Of a stretch of 64,000 nt of DNA, positions 18,023 through 27,450 are shown one piece after another. The notes below the pieces were generated by a model that was not told the origin of the DNA, did not search any database, and worked only from the letters and a program-made list of their open reading frames with translations. Source of the DNA: Bacilli bacterium (GTDB taxonomy: Bacteria > Bacillota_I > Bacilli_A > ML615J-28 > CAG-313); assembly GCA_017501465.1 (NCBI GenBank), contig JAFVWY010000010.1, forward strand, positions 62,001 through 126,000, written 5' to 3'. Within the stretch, counting starts at the first letter, position 1; every line of letters starts with the position of its first letter. The translations under genes were made by a program, and so were the position numbers.

Positions 18023-18988
18023 ATGAATATTATTAATCAAGTTTCTGACTTAATAGATGAAATAGCAATGTCTTATTATCATTCTTTAGTTGAAGAAAAT
18101 AAGAAGGTCACATATTTAACATGTTTAACAAAAACATTAAATTTATTTGTAGATTATGATAATTTATCGAAAGATAATTTATTAGAAGAAGATATCGAAA
18201 AAATAGTTTCCTTAAAAAAAGAAGTAGAAAGTATCAAAATTAATTTTGAGGAGTTAAGAAAAGCAGTTCTTTTGTTAGAAATTAAAGCCTATAAACATTC
18301 TAACATGGCCTTAGATGAAATTACACCAGATGCAGTAGGGGTAATCTTTACATTCTTACTAGATTTAGAAAAGAAGGAAAAAAGAAGTAAGAACTTATTT
18401 GATATTACTTGCGGGACTGGAAATTTAATTTCGGTGATTCAAAACTATTCTAAACAAAAATGGCATTTTATCGGTGTTGAACAAAATATTGAACTTTGTA
18501 ATTATCTAGCTGCTAAAGCCAATTTTTTAGAGTTTTATGTAGATATTCACGCTCAAGATACGTTAGAATTCAACTATCCAAATGTTGATACAATTATTGG
18601 TGATATTCCTAATTACGAATATGTTAATGAATATTATCATTCAACACTATATGATTTAGGTGTAAAAGATTTTACATATCTTGCTATTGAAAGACACTTA
18701 AACTCAGGTAATGAACACACAAGAGCTTATTATTTGGTTGATAGTAATTTCTTTGAATATAGTGGCAGTGTTCATTTTAAGAATGAGTTTTTAAAATATG
18801 CTTACTTTAAAGCAATTATTGTATTACCTCAAAACTTTTTTCAAGGAAAACCAAAAATGATTCTAGTAGTAGATAAAAGAATTGATGGTATTAAATGTGA
18901 AACAAATATCTTCACTATGCCTAATTATCAAGAACAAGATAAATGGCAACAAACTTTAGTAAATATTAAAAATTATTTGGAGGAGTAA
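18023..18988 (+). CDS. YtxK-like class I SAM-dependent methyltransferase
   Basis: A 321-residue protein. Residues about 85-270 form an N6-adenine-methylase-like fold: motif I ITCGTGNL (about 127-134), an acidic VEQN, and a motif IV that reads DIPNY rather than the N/D-P-P-Y of active DNA methylases. YtxK of Bacillus has a similarly altered motif IV and, as here, lies directly upstream of ackA, which supports the call. Function is unknown. A TTG lies one codon upstream, but the AAGGTG ribosome site is better spaced for the ATG at 18023. Confidence 0.82.
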   Translation: MNIINQVSDLIDEIAMSYYHSLVEENKKVTYLTCLTKTLNLFVDYDNLSKDNLLEEDIEKIVSLKKEVESIKINFEELRKAVLLLEIKAYKHSNMALDEITPDAVGVIFTFLLDLEKKEKRSKNLFDITCGTGNLISVIQNYSKQKWHFIGVEQNIELCNYLAAKANFLEFYVDIHAQDTLEFNYPNVDTIIGDIPNYEYVNEYYHSTLYDLGVKDFTYLAIERHLNSGNEHTRAYYLVDSNFFEYSGSVHFKNEFLKYAYFKAIIVLPQNFFQGKPKMILVVDKRIDGIKCETNIFTMPNYQEQDKWQQTLVNIKNYLEE

Positions 18989-18992
18989 TAAA

Positions 18993-20213
18993 ATGGAAAA
19001 AATATTAGTAGTTAATGCTGGTAGTTCATCTTTGAAATTTCAATTAATTGATATGCCTTGGGATGAAAATGTTGAACAACCTGTTGTATTATTTGAAGGT
19101 GGATTTGAAAGAATTGGTATTGAAAATCCTTCTGTTACATACAAATGGAATGGTAATAAAGAAAGCTTAGAACTTGATATTGAATCTCATGCTGATGCAG
19201 TAGATGTTTTAAAAAGACTTTTAATTGAAAAAAATATTGTTTCATCTTTAAATGAAATTACTGGTGTTGGTCACCGTTATGTGAATGGTGGACCTGAATT
19301 TGTTAAAACTACTGTTTTAACTGATGAAGTTTTAGAAAAATTAGAAGGTACACTAGACTTTGCTCCTGTACACAATTTTGCTCATATTAAGGGAATTAAC
19401 GGTTTTAAAGCAGCATTACCTGATGTTTTACAAGCTATTGTATTTGATACTTCATTCCATCAAACTATGCCAGATGAGGCATATCGTTATGCAGTACCTC
19501 AACATTGGTATACAGATTATAAAGTAAGAAGATATGGTGCACACGGAACTAGTCATCAATATGTTTCTTTAGAAGCAGCTAGAGTTTTAGGTAAAAAACC
19601 TGAAGAATTAAGAATTGTTACTGCCCACATTGGTAATGGTGCAAGTTTAGCAGCCGTAAAATATGGCAAATGTATAGATACAAGTATGGGCTTCACTCCA
19701 CTTGCTGGTGTTCCAATGGGAACAAGAAGTGGTGATATCGATACTTCAATTTTAGATTTAATTAATCAAAAAGAAGGAAAAGATATTCATACTTTAGTTA
19801 CTGAATTAAATAAAAATTCTGGCTATACTGCCTTTACAGGTCATTCTGATGCAAGAGATGTAAGAAGTTTACAAGCTGAAGGTAATTACGAAGCTGACCT
19901 TGCTTTAAGAATTCAAGAAAAAAGAATTGTTGATTATATCTCAAGCTATTATGGATATATGGGCGGATGTGATGTTTTAGTATTTACTGCTGGTATTGGT
20001 GAAAAATCATACCTAACAAGACAACATGTATGTGATCGATTAAAAGAAGCATTTGGTGTTGAACTTGACTATGAAGTAAATAAAGAATGTTTTGGAACAT
20101 TACAAATTATCTCAAAACCAGAATCTAAGATTATCGTTATGGTAGTGCCTACAAACGAAGAATTAATGATTGCTAGAGAAGTTATGGCACAAAAGAAAAT
20201 ACACAATAGATAA
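18993..20213 (+). CDS. ackA: Acetate kinase AckA
   Basis: A 406-residue enzyme that makes ATP and acetate from acetyl phosphate, indicating acetate-forming fermentation. Family blocks present: N-terminal VNAGSSSLKFQL (about residues 6-17), GHRYVNGG, FDTSFHQTMP, RRYGAHGTSHQYVS (about 183-196), TAHIGNGAS and GFTPLAGVPMGTRSGDID. Length is standard. It starts 4 nt after ytxK with an AGGAG ribosome site inside it. A terminator follows immediately. Confidence 0.97.
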   Translation: MEKILVVNAGSSSLKFQLIDMPWDENVEQPVVLFEGGFERIGIENPSVTYKWNGNKESLELDIESHADAVDVLKRLLIEKNIVSSLNEITGVGHRYVNGGPEFVKTTVLTDEVLEKLEGTLDFAPVHNFAHIKGINGFKAALPDVLQAIVFDTSFHQTMPDEAYRYAVPQHWYTDYKVRRYGAHGTSHQYVSLEAARVLGKKPEELRIVTAHIGNGASLAAVKYGKCIDTSMGFTPLAGVPMGTRSGDIDTSILDLINQKEGKDIHTLVTELNKNSGYTAFTGHSDARDVRSLQAEGNYEADLALRIQEKRIVDYISSYYGYMGGCDVLVFTAGIGEKSYLTRQHVCDRLKEAFGVELDYEVNKECFGTLQIISKPESKIIVMVVPTNEELMIAREVMAQKKIHNR

Positions 20214-20239
20214 AAGCCTTTTATAGGCTTTTTTTCTTT
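20212..20239 (+). terminator. Terminator after ackA
   Basis: AAAAGCCT (20212-20219) pairs with AGGCTTTT (20225-20232), followed by a long T tract. Confidence 0.88.
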
Positions 20240-20295
20240 TTTTTCGAAAAAGTAAAATTCACCTTCTTAAGTAATATAGTAGTAGAGGTGAAAAA

Positions 20296-22173
20296 ATGAA
20301 GATTAAAATAATTTTTATGGTATTAATAACGGTTTTTTTATTAGTACTATCAAATCCTATCGTTAAAGCATCAGAAGCTAAAGATGAGGACTTTTCTAAA
20401 CCATTAGTTGTATATTTGGGAAGTAATATTTTTGAATATATAAAACTTGAAGGATATACAATAATTTCTAATAACGTAAATGTAAATAAAGAAGGGGAAT
20501 ATAAAATAACATATTTAGATAATGAAACATTAAATGAATTTACAAGAAATGTTTATGTTATTAAAGATGATTCTTTTTATTTAGAAAAAGATTATGCTAT
20601 GTATTCTACTTTAGGATATAAATACCTTGCTTTAGATAGCGTAATGTATCAAGATAAAGTGTTTACTCTTTATAATTTAACGGGAGGTAGACATATCTTA
20701 AATAATTATTATCTATCAGATGATCAAATGACTATTACTATTAGACAAAGCACAAAATTAGAAGTTAGTGATATTTCATCAAATAATAAAGAGATTTTTA
20801 TTGTGGGAACAGGTAGAAATGACTTAAATGATGACTTAGATATTCACTATGCCATATATAATGATGAAGTTTCTTTTCACAAAATAGAAAGTGATGGAGA
20901 AGAATATGCAACGTGTATTGATGGATTTGATCGCTATATTTTTATTGGTGGATACACAGATCAAGAAACTAATATTTTTCCGTTACCAAAAAGCAAAAAA
21001 GATGCATTTGTCTTAGTAATTGACCGTCATACTAATCAAATCATCAGCAAAAAAATAATTAAAACTGATAATGATGATATAATTAAGGATTTAGTATTTA
21101 AGGATAATTACTTATATTTAATATTAGAAAATGATTCAAATGAGTTTGTGTTAATGAAACAAGATATTTTTACTAATACTATCACAGAAAATAAACTAAA
21201 TTTTTTATATGGCTATAGTAATCCAGAGTTTAAATTAGATAACAATCATTTATATTTAAAATACAGTTATTATGATTATAATTATTTAGACGATGTTTTT
21301 GTGGTTGAAGAGGTTGATCAAGACTTAAATTTGAATACAATATATTCTAAATATACCAAAAATAATTATTTATTAGATTTTAAAATATTAGAAAATGGTA
21401 TTATTAACTTATTATTTGGATTTAATAATAAAAATGGATACTTAGTGAAAGTTATAGAAAATGAACAAGTTTTACTAGAAAAAAGTGTTAATACAAATTT
21501 ATTACCGCTTTCATTAAATAATGATTACATTACCTTAACTGATGAAGATGGGGTATTTGTTAAAGAGTTTAATACTTTGATATATAAAAAAACTTTAAAT
21601 AAAGCAATTGATCCTAAAGATGAAAATAGTAATATCGATAACTATGAACTCTTAATTAATGGAAAAAATTGTAGACATTCAAACCAATCTAATCTTGATT
21701 ACAATAAAAATTTATTTGGATCGTATCTATTAGATTACTATTTTATTGATAGTTTTTATTATTTGCATTCAATTGAAATAGATTTGATGCCTTTTATTGG
21801 AGTTTTAGAAAATCAAGTATATGACTTAAATGTAATAATAAATGGGAATGCGGTTGTTAGGATAAATGGTGAAAAAGTATCACTGCCTCATACAATAGAA
21901 AAAGAAGGGGTATATAAAATAGAATTACTCGGTCAAAACAATAAAACTCAAGAATTTAATATTGAGGTTAAAGATTTGTCATTTGTAAACGAAGTCATTG
22001 ATTCAGAAAAAATTATTAAACTAGATAATGTAGAAACTTTTGTTAATTTAGAAGAAAAAATAAATTTTAATTATAATAAAAGTTTTAACAAAAAAGAAAC
22101 TAATTATTTTTATATTTATCTTTTACCTATTATCACATTTTGTGTTGGTTTTATTGTTTTAAAAAGGGGGTAA
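20296..22173 (+). CDS. Large membrane-anchored beta-rich surface protein A
   Basis: A 625-residue protein with a signal peptide (about residues 1-26, ending VKASEA) and a single C-terminal membrane helix (about 602-622) followed by KRG. After an Ig-like strand-rich part (about 33-90) come repeated short beta units resembling propeller blades (IFIVGTGRNDL, IFIGGY, DAFVLVIDRHTNQII). A second Ig-like segment (about 515-555, VIINGNAVVRINGEKV ending in GVYKIELLG) precedes the anchor. No catalytic motif is seen. It is 3 nt ahead of a second protein of the same design, so the two probably act together outside the cell. Binding or adhesion is a guess. Confidence 0.72.
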   Translation: MKIKIIFMVLITVFLLVLSNPIVKASEAKDEDFSKPLVVYLGSNIFEYIKLEGYTIISNNVNVNKEGEYKITYLDNETLNEFTRNVYVIKDDSFYLEKDYAMYSTLGYKYLALDSVMYQDKVFTLYNLTGGRHILNNYYLSDDQMTITIRQSTKLEVSDISSNNKEIFIVGTGRNDLNDDLDIHYAIYNDEVSFHKIESDGEEYATCIDGFDRYIFIGGYTDQETNIFPLPKSKKDAFVLVIDRHTNQIISKKIIKTDNDDIIKDLVFKDNYLYLILENDSNEFVLMKQDIFTNTITENKLNFLYGYSNPEFKLDNNHLYLKYSYYDYNYLDDVFVVEEVDQDLNLNTIYSKYTKNNYLLDFKILENGIINLLFGFNNKNGYLVKVIENEQVLLEKSVNTNLLPLSLNNDYITLTDEDGVFVKEFNTLIYKKTLNKAIDPKDENSNIDNYELLINGKNCRHSNQSNLDYNKNLFGSYLLDYYFIDSFYYLHSIEIDLMPFIGVLENQVYDLNVIINGNAVVRINGEKVSLPHTIEKEGVYKIELLGQNNKTQEFNIEVKDLSFVNEVIDSEKIIKLDNVETFVNLEEKINFNYNKSFNKKETNYFYIYLLPIITFCVGFIVLKRG

Positions 22174-22176
22174 TGT

Positions 22177-24345
22177 ATGAAGAAAATAATACTTTTTTTA
22201 ACAGTATTGATACTTTTTCTAGGAATAAAAACGCCAATTCAATCGGCTGCAGAAGAATATAGTAAGTATTTATATTTAAATGATGTTGGTGATGTAGAAT
22301 CGATTTTTGAGGGTCAAAACTTTAAAATATTGAAGTTTTCTGATAAAGTTGAGTATTTATTTGAAGATAAAAAAATCACTTTAAATGGTGAATTAATAAC
22401 GTATGATATCTATTTAGATACAGCCTTTTTACTAGTTGATAAAGTAGTTTACAAACTAAAAAATGGTCAAATAGAAACACAATTAGAATTAAACTCTGAA
22501 TACCAAATTAATAAGATTTATTATAATGATAAACTCTATTTAGTAGGGTTTACCCAAACAGAGGGTATTATTTTAGAATACACTTCATCTTTAAAAGAAG
22601 TTATGAGATACACTTATGGAAAAGAGTGTAATTTGAAAATTTTAGATATTTTAAAATATAAGAATAACTTTTACCTAACAGCTACCAAAAACGCTCATGT
22701 AGAAGGAGAAAACTTTTTAAATGTAGGAAATTTTGGTGAAACAAAAACGGTTTTAATAAAGCTAAATAATAGGATGAATATTGAAAATGTTTTGTATATC
22801 AATAATGATATACAAAAAGAGGTGCCAATTTTTTTAAAAATTCAAAATGATAAAATATATTTTGTCGTAAATACTCTTGATGTTAATTATTATTATCAAG
22901 CAAGTTTAGATTTGGGAGAAAATAAGCTTGTAAAACGTGGAAAAAATTCTTTGGAAATATTACTAGGAGTAAATAATGAATTTATAGAAGTGGAGTGTTT
23001 TGATAAATTAAGGCTTACAAGTAGTATTCATCAGTTAAATTATGATATAGATAACGTGATTAATTATAAAATTGAAGATAGTGTGTTAAAGGTTTACTCA
23101 AAAGAGTCTAATAATATTTATTTATATGAAATAGAAGAATACCATATAGACTATTTAAAAGAGTTTAATATAGGATTTAATTATGGTAATTATGACTTTG
23201 ATCAAGATATGAATAATTCTGATGTGATTAAAATTGATTCTTATTTTAGCAATATCAAAGTTTACAATCAAACCATTTTTCCTAAAAATATTCCGGGGAC
23301 ATATGAATTAAGTCTTTTAGTTGAAAGAGAAAATCTGAGTAGTATTAAGTTATCTACAAAAGCAAATGTGCATGAATATGTTAATATTACTAATGGTGGA
23401 GTGTATAAAAATGGGATTATTTTGTATTTTTTAGGAAATGCCTTGTTAAATCAAGAAAGTATATCTAGTGGACATACTATTACAAAACCAGGAGAATATA
23501 GTTTATCCATTAAAGATAATGATAATAATGAAAAAGTCTATCAGTTTAGTGTGGTAGATGGATATTATTTAGATTATCAGCCAACTAAGGAAATTGATTA
23601 TTACTTAATTCAAGATGAACTTATTCATTTTAAACTAGAAAATAATTCATTAATTCAAGAAGTAGTAGTAGATGATGAAGTTTGTGATTTTGTTCATGAA
23701 GAAAATTTATTAAAAATAAAACTAAAATCTTCAACTAGTTCAAAGGTAACAGAACATATTATTAATAAAATCAAAATAAATGATTTATGGTATGAAGTTA
23801 ATAAAAAAGTAGTCGTTCAAACCCTAAAGAAAGTACCATCAATTACGATTAAAGAACTTAATAGTATAGATTTATCTTTAGATATTACGGTAGATGATCC
23901 AGATAAAGCCCTTCAAAAAATTGTAATTAAAATAAATGATCAAGTATTCGATTCAAATTATTTTTTTGATCAAATATATTCTTTAGATGATTTTAAAAAT
24001 CAAAAAGTTTCCATTAAACTAGAATATTATTATGATTTATTAGATGGTATTATTAGAAGTGGTGAAATCTTGATATTAGAAGGCATTATAAAAAATGAAA
24101 GTGAGTTAATTAAATTAAATTTTGAAATTACAGATAAAATCGAAAAAATTAACCTTGATGTAAAAACAACTAATTTTAAAAGTTTACAAACAATTAAAGT
24201 TAATGAAAACTCTTTGTTAAATCATTACTTAAATGAAACAAATTATTTAAGTATTTATATCAGTTTAATTCTTACTTTTGTTTTAATAATCGGTATTATA
24301 TTTGTAATTTTAAGAAAAAAAAGAAGAAAAAAACTAAATCAATAA
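22177..24345 (+). CDS. Large membrane-anchored beta-rich surface protein B
   Basis: A 722-residue partner of protein A with the same plan: signal peptide (about residues 1-24, ending IQSAAEE), repeated beta units (about 30-330, with LYLVGFTQTEG and KTVLIKLNNRMNIENVLYI resembling propeller blades), Ig-like modules (about 365-470, GVYKNGIILYFLGNALLN then GEYSLSIKDN), further strand-rich sequence, and a C-terminal helix (about 692-713) with a basic tail RKKRRKKLNQ. Protein A and B share architecture more than sequence. Start chosen for the AAAAGGGGG ribosome site inside the end of gene A. A terminator follows. No family recognised. Confidence 0.72.
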   Translation: MKKIILFLTVLILFLGIKTPIQSAAEEYSKYLYLNDVGDVESIFEGQNFKILKFSDKVEYLFEDKKITLNGELITYDIYLDTAFLLVDKVVYKLKNGQIETQLELNSEYQINKIYYNDKLYLVGFTQTEGIILEYTSSLKEVMRYTYGKECNLKILDILKYKNNFYLTATKNAHVEGENFLNVGNFGETKTVLIKLNNRMNIENVLYINNDIQKEVPIFLKIQNDKIYFVVNTLDVNYYYQASLDLGENKLVKRGKNSLEILLGVNNEFIEVECFDKLRLTSSIHQLNYDIDNVINYKIEDSVLKVYSKESNNIYLYEIEEYHIDYLKEFNIGFNYGNYDFDQDMNNSDVIKIDSYFSNIKVYNQTIFPKNIPGTYELSLLVERENLSSIKLSTKANVHEYVNITNGGVYKNGIILYFLGNALLNQESISSGHTITKPGEYSLSIKDNDNNEKVYQFSVVDGYYLDYQPTKEIDYYLIQDELIHFKLENNSLIQEVVVDDEVCDFVHEENLLKIKLKSSTSSKVTEHIINKIKINDLWYEVNKKVVVQTLKKVPSITIKELNSIDLSLDITVDDPDKALQKIVIKINDQVFDSNYFFDQIYSLDDFKNQKVSIKLEYYYDLLDGIIRSGEILILEGIIKNESELIKLNFEITDKIEKINLDVKTTNFKSLQTIKVNENSLLNHYLNETNYLSIYISLILTFVLIIGIIFVILRKKRRKKLNQ

Positions 24346-24354
24346 AAAAATATA

Positions 24355-24396
24355 AAAGCTATAAAGACCAAAAAGGTTTATATAGCTTTCTTTTTA
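24355..24396 (+). terminator. Terminator after surface protein B
   Basis: AAAGCTATAAAGACC (24355-24369) pairs, with a few mismatches, with GGTTTATATAGCTTT (24375-24389), followed by CTTTTTAT. Confidence 0.78.
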
Positions 24397-24416
24397 TAGG
24401 TTTACCTTGAAAACGC

Positions 24417-24445
24417 TTGAAAAATTAAATTAAAAATGATATACT
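24417..24445 (+). promoter_or_regulatory. Predicted dnaE promoter
   Basis: TTGAAA (24417-24422), 17 bp, TATACT (24440-24445) with an upstream TG. It lies 20 bp before the dnaE start and its AAAGGAGG site. Confidence 0.78.
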
Positions 24446-24464
24446 AATATAAAGGAGGCAGTCT

Positions 24465-27440
24465 ATGGTATATAATTTAATATTACGAACTGAATATTCT
24501 TTTTTAAATAGTCTGTGTTCTTTGAAAAAAATAGTAGAAACTGCCAAAAAATACCATTATGATGCTTTAACTATCACCGATTTTGGTAATTTACATGCAG
24601 GCTATAAATTCTACAAAGAATGTGTAAAAAATAATATCAAGCCAGTAATTGGCATTGAGATTATTGTTAAATATAATGAACAAACGGAAAATTTAATACT
24701 TTACGCAATGGATGATTTTGGTTATAAAAATATCTTGAAAATTGCTAGTAAGTCAAAACTTAGTAATAATTTAGTAGATATCAATTATTTAGAACAAAAT
24801 CAATTAGGTTTAATTGCTTTACTTCCTCCTAATAATAAACAAATTGAAATGGGTTCAACTACTTTTTTGAAAATGTTAACCAATATTTTTCAATATGTCT
24901 TTGTTGGAATTGATAATAAGTTAGTAAGTCATCCAAGTTATAAAAAAATACATCAATGGCTTTCTTCTTTAAATATTAATGAAGTGGCAGTTCAACCAAC
25001 CCATTACATTAATCAAAAAGAATCAGAAGCATTAGATGTATTAAAAGCCATTAAGCTTAATAAAACATTAAAAGAGCTTGATAAAAATACAGAAGATTAT
25101 CATTTCTTTACACAAGAAGAATTTTATAATAATTTTGGTCAATATGAATACTTACTTGATAATACTAAAAGAATCATTGATTTATGTAATGTAAGTATTA
25201 ATACTGGTGGATTTATTTTGCCTGAGTATGATGGTAATATCGATCAAACAGCTTATTTAAAAGCTCTATGTTATAAAGGTTTACAAAAAAGAATCAACAA
25301 TATTACTGATGTTTATTGGAAAAGATTAGAAAAAGAACTACAAATAATTAACAAAATGGGCTTTGAAAGCTATTTTTTAATTGTTTGGGATTATGTGAAG
25401 TATGCTAAAAAGAATAACATTTTAGTAGGACCTGGTAGAGGTTCTGCACCGGCATCTCTTGTTAGTTATTCTTTAGGTATTACAGATATTGATCCAATTC
25501 AATACAATTTATTATTTGAAAGATTTTTAAATCCGGAAAGAATCTCAATGCCTGATATTGATATTGACTTTCCAGATAATAAAAGAGATGAGGTTATTCG
25601 ATACGTAGGTGCCAAATATGGTAAAATGCGAGTTGCTCATATCGTTACCTTTGGTACATTTGCTTCAAGAAGTGCGATTAGAGAAGTTTCGAAAACATTA
25701 GAACTAAGTAGCCTACGCCTAGAAGAATTATTGAAGTTAGTGGATAGTCAATCTAATTTACAAACGCTAGTAAATGAGAGTGAGCCATTAAAAAAATTGA
25801 TGAATTCTTATGAGGATATTAAAAAAGTGGTTGAAATTGCTTTAGCAATCAATGGTTTACCTAGAAATACCTCTACGCATGCGGCAGGTATTATTATTAC
25901 TAAACATGACTTAATTAACTATACACCACTAGATTTGGGTTTAAATGATATTTACTTAACACAATATGAAGCAAGTGATTTAGAAGAATTAGGTCTTTTA
26001 AAAATGGACTTTTTAGGATTGAGAAATTTAACAATTATTAAAAATTGTATTGATATGATTCAAAAAGATGTACCTAATTTTCAGTTGCCTAAGGTATATA
26101 ATGATAAACAAACTTTAGCTTTAATTGCTAAAGCAGATACTACAGGTGTATTTCAATTAGAATCTGAAGGAATGAAGCAAACCTTAAGACAAATGAAAGT
26201 ATCTTCATTTGAAGATATTTGTTCTTCGCTTGCTTTATATCGACCAGGTCCAATGGATATGATAAATACATTTGTTGATCGTAAATTAGGTAAAACAAAA
26301 GTAGAATATTTGCATCCTGATTTAGAAGCTATTTTAAGACCGACATATGGCATAATTGTTTATCAAGAACAAATTATTTTAATAGCGTGTAAGTTTGCTG
26401 GATATAGTTTGGGTGAAGCTGATATTTTAAGAAGAGCAGTTTCAAAGAAAAAATTAGATATTTTAGAAAAAGAAAGAATTAAATTTGTAAATTCTTCGAT
26501 TAAGAATGGTTATTCAAAAGATGTCGCTGAACAGATTTATGAATATATTATTAAATTTGCTAATTATGGTTTTAATAGAGCTCATAGTGTTGCATATTCA
26601 GTTATTTCTTATCAAACAGCCTTTCTAAAATGCTATTATCCAACATATTATTATTCTGTCTTGATTAATAGTGTCATAGGTACTAACCTTTTAGCCGGTT
26701 ATTTAACGGAAATATCTAGAAGACATTTAAAAGTATTGACTCCAGATATTAATTTATCAACAGATACTTTTAAGGTTATGAATAATAGTATTTTGATGCC
26801 TTTAACACAAATCGAAGGTATTGGACCAAGCTATTATGAAGAATTTATTGAAGTTAGAAAAAATGGCTTATTTAAATCATTTGATGATTTTATTACTAGA
26901 TGTAGTACAGTATTCCCATCTAGTTTAATCGAAAATTTAATTTATGCTGGTGCGCTAGATTCATTTAATATTACCAAAAAAGATATGATTGATAATTATG
27001 GTTTAATCAGTAGCCGTAATAAATATGCTTTTGTTAAAAATACCACTGACTTAGAATTTTCGGGTGAAGAATTTAGTTATGGTTATTTATTAACAAAAGA
27101 ACATGATGTGTTATCGGTTAATATCAATTATAATTTCTTATATCAATATGAGGGTTATTATAAAAGAAGAATTGCTCGCCATATTAGTGAATTAAAAGAA
27201 GGTGCTGCAACAATTTTAGGAGTAGTTACTAGAATAAAAGAAATTACGACTAAAAAAGATGCTAAAATGTTCTTTGCAACTATTAAGGATGAGACTGGCA
27301 CTATTAGTGTTACGGTTTTTCCAACTAGATATTTAAGTTTTAAGGAAGTTAAAACCGGTATGGTGTTATTAATTTCTGGTAACGTTGAAATGAGAAATAA
27401 TGAATTACAATTAGTACTAAATGAATTTAAACAAATTTAG
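24465..27440 (+). CDS. dnaE: DNA polymerase III alpha subunit, DnaE type
   Basis: A 991-residue replicative polymerase. Order: degenerate PHP domain (about residues 1-200), polymerase core with GPGRGSAPASLVSY (about 325-338) and the catalytic PDIDIDFPD (about 363-371), helix-hairpin-helix and OB fold (about 900-980, ATILGVVTRI). The PHP metal ligands are lost: the usual H-x-H-S-E-Y-S start reads L-R-T-E-Y-S and TDHGN reads TDFGN, so it should have no PHP-linked nuclease activity. It is shorter than Escherichia coli DnaE (1160), as is usual for Bacillota DnaE, which normally works beside PolC. No proofreading domain is present. The stop is 10 nt before the ROK kinase. Confidence 0.95.
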   Translation: MVYNLILRTEYSFLNSLCSLKKIVETAKKYHYDALTITDFGNLHAGYKFYKECVKNNIKPVIGIEIIVKYNEQTENLILYAMDDFGYKNILKIASKSKLSNNLVDINYLEQNQLGLIALLPPNNKQIEMGSTTFLKMLTNIFQYVFVGIDNKLVSHPSYKKIHQWLSSLNINEVAVQPTHYINQKESEALDVLKAIKLNKTLKELDKNTEDYHFFTQEEFYNNFGQYEYLLDNTKRIIDLCNVSINTGGFILPEYDGNIDQTAYLKALCYKGLQKRINNITDVYWKRLEKELQIINKMGFESYFLIVWDYVKYAKKNNILVGPGRGSAPASLVSYSLGITDIDPIQYNLLFERFLNPERISMPDIDIDFPDNKRDEVIRYVGAKYGKMRVAHIVTFGTFASRSAIREVSKTLELSSLRLEELLKLVDSQSNLQTLVNESEPLKKLMNSYEDIKKVVEIALAINGLPRNTSTHAAGIIITKHDLINYTPLDLGLNDIYLTQYEASDLEELGLLKMDFLGLRNLTIIKNCIDMIQKDVPNFQLPKVYNDKQTLALIAKADTTGVFQLESEGMKQTLRQMKVSSFEDICSSLALYRPGPMDMINTFVDRKLGKTKVEYLHPDLEAILRPTYGIIVYQEQIILIACKFAGYSLGEADILRRAVSKKKLDILEKERIKFVNSSIKNGYSKDVAEQIYEYIIKFANYGFNRAHSVAYSVISYQTAFLKCYYPTYYYSVLINSVIGTNLLAGYLTEISRRHLKVLTPDINLSTDTFKVMNNSILMPLTQIEGIGPSYYEEFIEVRKNGLFKSFDDFITRCSTVFPSSLIENLIYAGALDSFNITKKDMIDNYGLISSRNKYAFVKNTTDLEFSGEEFSYGYLLTKEHDVLSVNINYNFLYQYEGYYKRRIARHISELKEGAATILGVVTRIKEITTKKDAKMFFATIKDETGTISVTVFPTRYLSFKEVKTGMVLLISGNVEMRNNELQLVLNEFKQI

Positions 27441-27450
27441 GAGATATTTT

